Below, one piece after another: positions 56,354 through 64,000 of a DNA stretch of 64,000 nt. The stretch comes from Helianthus annuus (taxonomy: Eukaryota; Streptophyta; Magnoliopsida; Asterales; Asteraceae), in contig NC_035435.2 in NCBI RefSeq assembly GCF_002127325.2, forward strand, positions 15,664,002 through 15,728,001, read 5' to 3'. The position numbers and the translations under genes were made by a program. The first letter of the stretch is position 1. Each line of letters begins with the position of its first letter. The notes under the pieces are model-generated. The model had not been told where the DNA came from. It did not search any database and saw nothing but the letters and a program-made list of their open reading frames with translations.

Positions 56354-58082
56354 TGATGCGTGTGTAGTGTAATATATTTTAGGTGTATATTTTAAGCCCG
56401 TTTACACTTTTGAGCCAAGTTTTAAATTTATAAAACACGATATTTACTATCACTAAACACAAATATGGGCAAGTGCACCCATCGTGGACGTAGTATAGTG
56501 TTGGTAAGATACCGAGGTCGTCCAAGGACACAAGAGCTTTTAGTACCGGTTTATCCACAACGTCTAATCAAATCAAAAAGTTAGAAAAAGGTTTTTAAAC
56601 TAGAAAAATAAAACTAACTAAAATGCTGAAAAAAAAACAGATAGATAAGATGAATCACTTGGATCCGACTCGTGTGTAGTGTAACCTTTGATTATTTCCG
56701 CACTTTTGCACATTTTAAGAGATTATCTTAGTTATTGTAGTAGGCCCCTCTTTTGAAGGTGACGTTACCCTCAACCCAGTAGTTTGAGTCAGCAAGGATA
56801 CAATCCTAAAGGGTCAGATTATTGAAAGATAATTAATTAAGTTATTAATGCATAATGTGGTAGGCCCCTCTTTTGAAGGTGACGTTACCCTCGGCTAAGT
56901 AGTCTGAGTCAGCAGGGATACAGTCCTAAGTAGCCAGGTTAAAGATTTAATAGTAGTTTAACTTATGAGGGGATCAAAGAGTTTGGACCCCCGCCATCCA
57001 ATACCGGTGGATATTGAAGGAGGTCCTACTAAATTTGACCCAGGTCCTTTGCAGGATCTATACACTGAACAATAGCAAGACTCTTACCAAACCGTTCCTT
57101 TAACCCCCAACCAGGTAGCCAACATATCTCCATATAGACCGTGGAGATATGAATGGTGAAAATCTTTTATTTTATATAGACAGTACAATAATGTCAAGAC
57201 ACCACGGACAAATGATAAGGAAGAATCACCTTCAACATAAGAAACTAGTTATTAAAGTCATTAATACTTAACCAAATAAAAAGTGTGAAAAGATTAAAAA
57301 CAAAAAGTATTACACTAAACACTTGTCTTCACCAAGTGATGTAAGAGACTTAGGCAAACATGGCCTTTGATTGTCAAGAACTCTTACGATCAATCTTGGA
57401 TCCTGAGACGACTCACACACTCTATGATGGACAATGGATGATGGTGGTGGATGATGGTGTTGTAATGGTGGTGGGTGGTGGGTGAAGTGTGAGAGAGGTG
57501 GTGTGCCAAGGGATGAGTTGCAAGTGATCCAAGCACTCCTATTTATAGGCTGAACAGAAGCTCGGGCACGGCCCCGTGTCCATCCTTCTCTCTTTCTTCA
57601 TTAATTGCAGTTTGTTTGCATTAGTTGACCACGCCCCCGTGTCCGCTGAGCACGACCCCGTGTGCAGAAGCATATCTGTACTATCCAGATTTGCCTGGAT
57701 TCTGCGAATCTTATAGTTGACCACGGCCCCGTGTCCGCTGAGCACGGCCCCGTGGTGGGCGGTAGAAGCTTCTACAACTGTCTTTTCTGCTGACACTTGG
57801 GCACGCCCCCATGCTCACTGAGCACGGGGCGTGTTCAGCCTTCTGTTCTCTTGTTTTGCTTGGGAAGATGTTGTCGGGGGGTCGGGCATGCCACGTTTGT
57901 TACTTTTCTTGTATTTATGTTAGATTTAGCTGCCTTTTTGCTTCTTTTGTTCATTTGAGCTCATTTAATCCTGAAAATACAAAAGGAAGACAAAAACACA
58001 CTTTTTCCAACATTAGTACTAAAAAAGGGTTAGTTTTATGCCACAATTTATGTAATTTATATGTTGCATTTTGTGCACATCA
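56354..58082 (-). repeat. 5' LTR of element C
   Basis: 1729 bp, TGATGCGTGTGTAG to GTGCACATCA. It lacks the MITE and one palindrome unit present in the other LTR. A minus-strand TATA box lies at 57541-57549 with palindromes at 57560-57835. Confidence 0.88.
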
Positions 58083-58372
58083 GTGGTTACTTGATTACCT
58101 GTGTTAATGCAGCAACTGCGTTAATCTGATAAGGGTGGTTAGTTAAGAGTTTTGAATTTGGAGGGAGTATTTGAAGTTTACAGACAGTTGCAAATAAAAT
58201 ATAGGGGTTATTTTGGTCTTTTCACTTAAATTTAAATGTCCAATTTATAATAGGGACTTGATGGATTAACTTGAACAACCACACGGACTTGATTGGTCAA
58301 ATTAGAAAAGGTAGGGACTCATGGTGCCCTCTAAGGTTGACCACAAGGACTGAAATCGTAGGTCACTCTATC

Positions 58373-59545
58373 TAAAAGCTTAGGCTACCAGCGGCAATCC
58401 TGGTTATGTTTATCAAGTACCTTACTCGACCAGAAACACCGCCACCGGTGGTTCGGGCGATGTGGTGCAATGTCACAGGGAACAGAATACATAAAGACTA
58501 AGCCAAGCCAAGGCTAGCATCAAACTTCATACCGAGCTAGCTGGATTCTTAAACTCAAGTTCAGCTTGATTAAAACTCAAGTTGGCTCACTTCACTTTTA
58601 TAAATTATTTTACCAAAAGTGCCAAACTTATAACTTATTCTTATTAAATAGCTAAAAGGAAAACTTACCTAAAGGACTAAGTATGTAAACAATTTATTAA
58701 CTCTTAAAAGGCTTACCTTGTCTTTAATGAGTAGGTGATCCTTCTACCTTTCTTTCTTTATTAATACGGGACAAAGAAAACAATGGAATAGATGAATTCT
58801 TTAGGAAAGCAATGAGCTCTTTTAAAGCTATTTATTTTATCCTAAGTTTCTTTCTCATCCAACATGGGATGGGCAATTGCAAAAATTCCAAGAGATTTAA
58901 GGATTTGAATGCTTTAAAGAATTGTATATTGTGTTTTAATACTTATAATTAGTTAAACTCTTATATTTTGTAAAATAACTTTCTTGCCCTTCTTATATGC
59001 ATTACAATATAGTATATAGATATATCAATAATCCAAACACTCCAACAAACATGACAATTTCCTAAATATTTTTCTATGGATTCAAGAAAATCAAAGGTTG
59101 GTACGACAATGATATCTTTTAAATCGAGAGGAGCTGGTTCTAGTGCCAGAGGAACTAGGTCAAGTGCGAGAGGAGCCGCTTCTAAATTAAGAGGAACCAG
59201 TTCAAGTGCGGGTGATGACGTGTATATGTTGCAACAACATTTTACACAATAACCACAATTTTATCAATTAATTGGATAAAAAAGAAAACTGGCAAAAACC
59301 CCACCTCTACTGTCGCTAAACCTCCACCACCGGCCACCCTCTACGTCGTCGACCCCCTGCCAGAATCCCCACGCCCCTGGCCTATAGAAACCATAGCTGC
59401 ACCCCAATCCACCGATGCACCCTCCGCCGCACATCCAAATCCACCAGCGAGTGCCGACACTGACCGGTTTCCCGAATGCGACACCATTTTTTCGTTGCAA
59501 GTGTTGATTTGAGTTTTTTCGGGTTTCTCGAACACGTCTATAAAA
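58373..59545. other. Intergenic DNA with one small repeat-coded ORF
   Basis: Mostly AT-rich. An ORF at 59076-59252 (+, 58 codons, MDSRKSKVGTTM) encodes four RGxxSSA-like repeats (RGAGSSA, RGTRSSA, RGAASKL, RGTSSSA). No family recognised and no nearby promoter evident. 59290-59500 is C-rich with ORFs on the minus strand that look like chance or degraded coding. Nothing else supported. Confidence 0.4.
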
Positions 59546-59683
59546 GTGTTTATGGTATATTATTTCCTTGACCCAATACAGAGAGTATACAAAGTATATA
59601 TAGAGTGCAGCCTAACAACTTTTCCTATCAGTTATGGAAACATAATCCTTTCCTATACAATATAATATATACGCTAATACTCC
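59546..59683 (-). repeat. Putative short 3' LTR of copia element 2
   Basis: AT-rich, about 138 bp. On the minus strand the purine tract CACTGAGGGGGAG (about 59684-59696) is followed by TATTAGCGTATAT. Only the right limit is well supported. The partner LTR is absent. Confidence 0.4.
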
Positions 59684-59699
59684 CCCTCAGTGTGAGCGA

Positions 59700-62600
59700 G
59701 GATCCTGATGCACGTTCAGACTGGCGCGAAAGCTATGAAACAGTTGTCTGGAAAGGCCTTTGGTGAATATATTTGCATACTGATAGGAGGCAGGAACATG
59801 AAGAACACGGATGTGACCCAGGCTAACCTTTTTCATGGAAAAAATGTATGTCAAGCTCCACATGTTTGGTCCTTTGATGCTGAACAGGATTTTCCGATAA
59901 GTAGACAGCAGAGACGTTGTCACAGTACACGATAGTGGCACGTCTGATAGGCACATGTAGTTCGAGCAATAAGTTACGGAGCCAAGTTGTCTCAGCAACG
60001 GCATTCGCGACCCCGCGGTATTCAGCTTCGGCACTAGAGTGAGAGACTGTGGGTTGCCGTTTAGAGGACCAGGATACAATGTTATTACCTAAATAAACAC
60101 AATAGCTTGAAGTGGAGCGACGCGAGTCTGGACATCCCCCCAGTCGGCATCTGAATAAGCAGTAAGTGTGAGACCGGGGGAAGCTGATAAGTGTAGGCCA
60201 TAGTCTATTGTACCTTGAATATATCGTAAACTCCATTTCATGAATGCAAAATGGGGTTCCCTGGGTGCATGCATAAATAAACAAACCTGCTGCACGACAT
60301 AAGAAATATCTGGGCGAGTGAATGTGAGATATTGTAAAGCCCCTGCAAGACTTCGATAAGCTGACCCATCTGGTAAAAGAGAGCCATCATTAGCGCTGAG
60401 TTTGCTGGACGTGTCAACCGATGTTGCACATGGTTTACAAGTAGTCATATTCGCCCTATGCAAAATGTCTCTGTCATACTGAGATTGAGATAAGAACAAA
60501 CCGCTATTCGTCCGTTGTACGGTAATCCCAAGAAAATGATGTAAAGCACCCAAATCTGTCATAGCAAATTCGCTCGAAAGCAATTGTATAATGCGATTAA
60601 GAAAGCATGTAGACGATGCTGTCAAAATTATGTCATCAACATATAACAGTAAGTAGGCCGTATGGTTGCCTTGTCGATACATAAAAAGGGAAGAATCACA
60701 AAGACTCCCTTTAAACCCGTGAGAACATACAAATGTAGAGAAGCGTGTGAACCATGCCCGTGGCGCCTGTTTTAGTCCATATAAGGAGCGCTTTAAATGG
60801 CAAACAAAGTTGGGTTTAGACATATCAACGAACCCGGGTGGTTGATGCATAAACACTGTCTCTTGTAAGTCCCCGTGTAAGAAGGCGTTTTTAACGTCTA
60901 ACTGGTGTATAGGCCACTTTTGAGATAGGGCTAGAGATAAAACTGTTCGGATAGTCACGGGTTTGACGACGGGACTAAAAGTATCCATGCAATCAAGGCC
61001 AACAGTTTGTGACTTCCCATTAACTACAAGCCGTTCTTTATAGCGTTCCAGTTGGCCATCCGGTTTAAATTTATGTCTAAATAGCCACATGCATCGTATG
61101 ACCAGATGGGACTCCGGACGAGGAACTAATTCCCAAGTACCATTAGCTATTAATGCTTCATATTATGTTAACATAGCCTTTTGCCAATTAGGGTCACCAA
61201 GTGCTTTATGAGGGGAGGTGGGTATGGGGGAGATGGTAGTGGGGGTGAGGGTGTTGAGATTATACTTAGGATTGGGTTTAGAAATGCCAACCTTACCCCG
61301 AGTGGTCATTTTGTGAGTGTTGAGAGGTTGTGTAGCGGCTGTGGAGTGAACCGGCGGTTGGGCTGTGGAGTGGACCGACGATTGGGCAAGTGTCATAGGT
61401 GGGTTTGGGTTAGGTGGAGGGCTCAGCGGATGAGAGGAAGGAGGGGTAGGCGAAGAAGGTGGGGTCGGCTGGGTGGCACTAGGTTGGGTGGCACGTGGTT
61501 GGGTGGTACCGGGTTGGGTATGGGTCGGCTGTGGGAATTGGTAGAGGGGCGGGCACGGGTGGTCGTCATCAAGAAAGTGGTAGGTATCGGTAGGGGGTGG
61601 TTGAGAAAACGAGAAGGACTATTCATCAAAGGTGACGTGTCGAGAAATGTGAACACGTCCGGTTAACGGGTCAAGGCAACGGTAACCTCAAAAATTTTCG
61701 GGATAGCCAAGAAAGATGCACCGGGTAGATCTTGGATGTAGTTTGTGAGGTTGAGTAGCTGACATGTTCGGGTAACATGCACAGCCAAAAACTTTTAGAT
61801 GATCGTACGTAGGATGATATCGATAGAGAGCAAACGTAGGGGTATTGAAATTTAGTCTTTTTATGGGAATGATATTATGTAAGTAAGTAGCGGTGTGTAG
61901 AGCTTCGACCTAAAAAGAAGGCGGTAAATGAGCGTGAACTAAAAGAGCGCGTATGATGTCATTTAGTCGTCGAATCATGCGCTCAGAACAACCATTTTGA
62001 GAGGAGGTTTGTGGACACGAAAAACGAAACACAAGTCCGTTAGACGTCGCAAAATTGTGAAATGCATGATTATCAAATTCTCCCCCTATGTCACATTGAA
62101 AGGTTTTAATGTGTGTTTGAAATTGGGTGAGCACAAATTTATGGAACTTAACAAAGGTGGGGAAAGCTTCTGATTTAAATTTCAATGGATATACCCAAAC
62201 ATAGTGAGTATAATTATCAATCAACACCATATAGTAGTTGTAAGATGATTTACTTAAAACCGGTGACGTCCACAAATCACAGTGTATAATATCAAATGGT
62301 GCATAAGTAAAGGAAGTGGAAGCGACAAATGGAAGTCCTTTACTATTAGACAAATGGCACGAATTGCAAAAATCAAAAGAATCCTTATTGCAATTTATTA
62401 CACAACGACTCGAAAGTGAATGCAAAACTTGGGAACCGGGGTGGCCGAGACGGCATGCCACTTATTTGACGAAGATGCAAGAAAAGCTTGAACGGGTGAT
62501 GTAAACGGATAAAGGTTCCCAGTGCTCTCATGGCGTGAAATTGTTTACCCCGTCTTGAGATCCTTCAAAGTAAAACCATTAGGATCAAATTCAATAGATA

Positions 62601-63815
62601 CATGATTATCACGAGTAAATTTTCTAACAGAAACAAGATTTTTTACGACGGTCGGAGCATAAAGAATATGGTTTAGGTGAAAGGTTTTATTTGGGACAGT
62701 GTGAATACCGTTTCCGGTACCCGTAATTGGCAAAGTTTGGCCATTTCCAACAAAAATATTCACATTAAAAGACTTGGATAAATGGGAATTAATTTTACTG
62801 CAATCCGAAGTAATATGTGATGACGCACCTGAGTCCATGTACCACTGAGGGTCATATTGGTTGAGATTTAAAGTACTGAGAGCTGCTCCAAGGTCGGTGG
62901 GGTTAAGTGGGTCAACCGGGTGCTGCTGGGCCTGAGGCTGCTGGGCCGGAGGTGCAAAGGTGGGGTAGGCCTGCTGTTGTGGGCTTGGTGGCATCGGCTG
63001 CGGAGGTGGGGTGTTGGGCCTGGCCCAATTGGTGACCCAAGGAGACTGATGGGGGTGGGGACATGGCGGTGGAGAGGCCCACCAGCCATATCCAGTTTGG
63101 TTTGGGTTGTAGGAGGTGGGAGTTTGATAAGGTGGGTAAGTGGGTGCCGATTGCGAGATATAGGATTGGTTAGGGTAACGACCTCAATCATGACCACCTC
63201 GGTAACCGCGGCCTCGGCCACGGCCCCGGCCACGAGCCGGTTGGTTGGGCCAGTTTTGGTATTGGTCAAATTGTTGGCTGGGATGGTTGGAAGGAGGCGG
63301 TGTGGGAGATGGATTGGAGTTGGGAGGAGCAGCTATGGTAGTGGTTCCGGGGGCAGCAAGAACGGATTGGGACGCGTGTTGTCTGGCCGCCTGGCGGCGT
63401 TGTTCCCAGTCTATTATGTCGACAGCCTCATCCCATGTGGTGTTGGATTGAGTGATGAAGGCAGCCGTCGTATCATATTCAGGAGGGAGCCCCGCTACCA
63501 TCTGCAGAACCAATCGGGACTCGGTAACAGGCTGATCTACGTCGCTAAGTTGTTCAGCGATGTCCTTCAGTTTTTGAAGATATTCGTTCACGTTTGTGCA
63601 CGACGCCAGAGTGGTGGTGGTGAACGCATGAAGAAGATTAGATGCTCTAGAGTTTTTGTTGTTCTGGAAGATGGCTTGAATACGATTCCAAGCTTGCTGG
63701 GCAGTAGACTCGGTTTCCAGGACTCGAACCAACAGGTCATCACTAAGCGTGCCATAGATCCATTGAAGAACTATGGCATCAGCGCATACACGCCAAGCAT
63801 CGAAGGAACTATAGA
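59700..63815 (-). pseudogene. Copia element 2 (Ale-like): gag, protease, integrase, RT, RNase H
   Basis: On the minus strand from about 63815: UBN2-type gag (VLQWIYGTLSDDLLVRVLE; QMVAGLPPEYDTTAAFI), an Arg-Gly tract (RGRGRGRGRGYRGG), a Pro/Gln-rich stretch, protease (WYMDSGASSHIT, near 62840), pre-integrase, integrase (HCDLWTSP, DIGGEFDN, near 62080-62260), a Pro/Ser linker, RT (LLLYVDDIILTAS, near 60640) and RNase H (YSDADWG; HSSAEAEYRG). Lesions: TGA near 63182, TAG near 61910, TGA near 61688, TAG near 61620, a 1-nt deletion in a G-run near 60140 and a 1-nt insertion in an A-run near 59835. The gag N-terminus and 5' LTR are missing. Confidence 0.87.
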
Positions 63816-63824
63816 AATCTTGAA

Positions 63825-64000
63825 AACACGGGTTGTCACATCATCCCCAACTTGAAAGAAATTTCGTCCCGAAATTTGATAAGTGATCCAAGACGACCAG
63901 ATGTTAACTCAGGATGACTGTGGATTTTTCCACGGGTACCACATCTTGTTCTAGGACTCGTACTCATCATCAGTTTCGGCTGGGGGTTTTGTTCCGTCGA
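63825..64000 (-). mobile_element. 3' end of another Tekay-like element at the window edge
   Basis: Read on the minus strand, AATTTCGGGACGAAATTTC and a purine stretch (AAGTTGGGGATGA) are followed by TGTGACAACCCG at about 63838, the same arrangement as the 3' internal end and LTR start of element A. Only about 13-30 bp of LTR are present before copia element 2 sequence. Confidence 0.55.

Larger units (their letters stand above)
50771..58082 (-). mobile_element. Element C: non-autonomous Athila/Tat-type LTR retrotransposon
   Basis: The 3' LTR is 50771-52835 (with a MITE inside) and the 5' LTR 56354-58082. Termini are TGATRCGTGTGTAG and GTGCACATCA. After the 5' LTR the minus strand reads TGGCGCCGTTGTCGGGG, the tRNA-Asp-type primer site typical of Athila/Tat. 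The tract AGTGTGGGGGTATT abuts the 3' LTR. The internal 3.5 kb encodes only a repeat-rich, protease-like protein; RT and integrase are absent. The 5-bp flanks (GGCGG and GTGGT) do not match. Confidence 0.82.
49022..58372. mobile_element. Candidate degenerate TIR element split by the Athila-type insertion
   Basis: The left arm (about 49024-49200: ATAGTTCCTCTGGTTTTG, then CTCCCTGTGGTTTGACGAG) and the complement of the right arm (about 58372-58230: AGTCCTTGTGGTCAACC, then AAGTCCGTGTGGTTGTTC) share the phrase GTCC-TGTGGTTT at similar spacing. Long degenerate inverted ends of this kind occur in plant Mutator-like and related elements. Target duplications are not resolved. Confidence 0.35.

Noticed and set aside
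62920..63855. Plus-strand ORF of 311 codons over copia element 2
   Set aside because: Gly/Val/Arg-rich shadow of the minus-strand gag Pro/Gln region.

Overview
The window looks like nuclear DNA from a flowering plant, most likely a eudicot. The evidence is intron-containing 6-phosphogluconolactonase genes set among LTR retrotransposons of plant lineages (Tekay, CRM-like, Athila-like, SIRE-like, Ale-like). The repeat vocabulary suggests Asteraceae, but that is inference from memory. No bacterial features, rRNA, tRNA gene or CRISPR array was found.

Layout. (1) 1-39000 is one nest of insertions. An old Ty1/copia element on the minus strand (1-1337 and 37929-39000) is split inside gag by a large non-coding LTR element, 'A' (1338-37928, target duplication CTTTG). 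The 5' LTR of A is split by a Tekay-type chromovirus locus, 'B' (8206-36810, target duplication TTTCT). B is a two-unit tandem array with three LTRs, and each unit carries about 429 bp of A between its LTR and its coding region. The first LTR of B is split by a CRM-like element (9103-14432, target duplication GTATG). The pol gene of the first B unit is split by a rearranged SIRE-like derivative (20761-27223). Each insertion can be removed on paper to give a continuous older sequence. For A, the two pieces of the broken LTR add up to exactly the length of its intact partner (1810 bp).

(2) 39001-49020 is the gene island: two same-strand 6-phosphogluconolactonase paralogs with identical intron positions. 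They catalyse the second step of the oxidative pentose phosphate pathway. One ends in -SRL, a peroxisomal targeting tripeptide, and the other in -SEL. Between them is AT-rich DNA with pentanucleotide arrays, hAT-like and Tourist-like debris and an LTR-like stretch.

(3) 49022-58372 may be a degenerate TIR element. It holds a non-autonomous Athila/Tat-type element (50771-58082), whose left LTR carries a 293-bp hAT MITE with an exact 8-bp duplication. The other LTR preserves the empty site.

(4) 59546-63815 is a decayed Ale-like copia element on the minus strand. The window ends in the 3' part of another Tekay-like element.

No retroelement polyprotein here is intact. The observations I rate highest are three tandem 62-nt hairpins with GNRA-type loops and compensatory stem changes (25669-25911), the B array that captured its insertion-site sequence, repeated GC-rich palindromes placed upstream of TATA boxes in unrelated LTR families, the head-to-head gag fragments in the SIRE-like insertion, and the targeting difference between the paired 6-phosphogluconolactonases.
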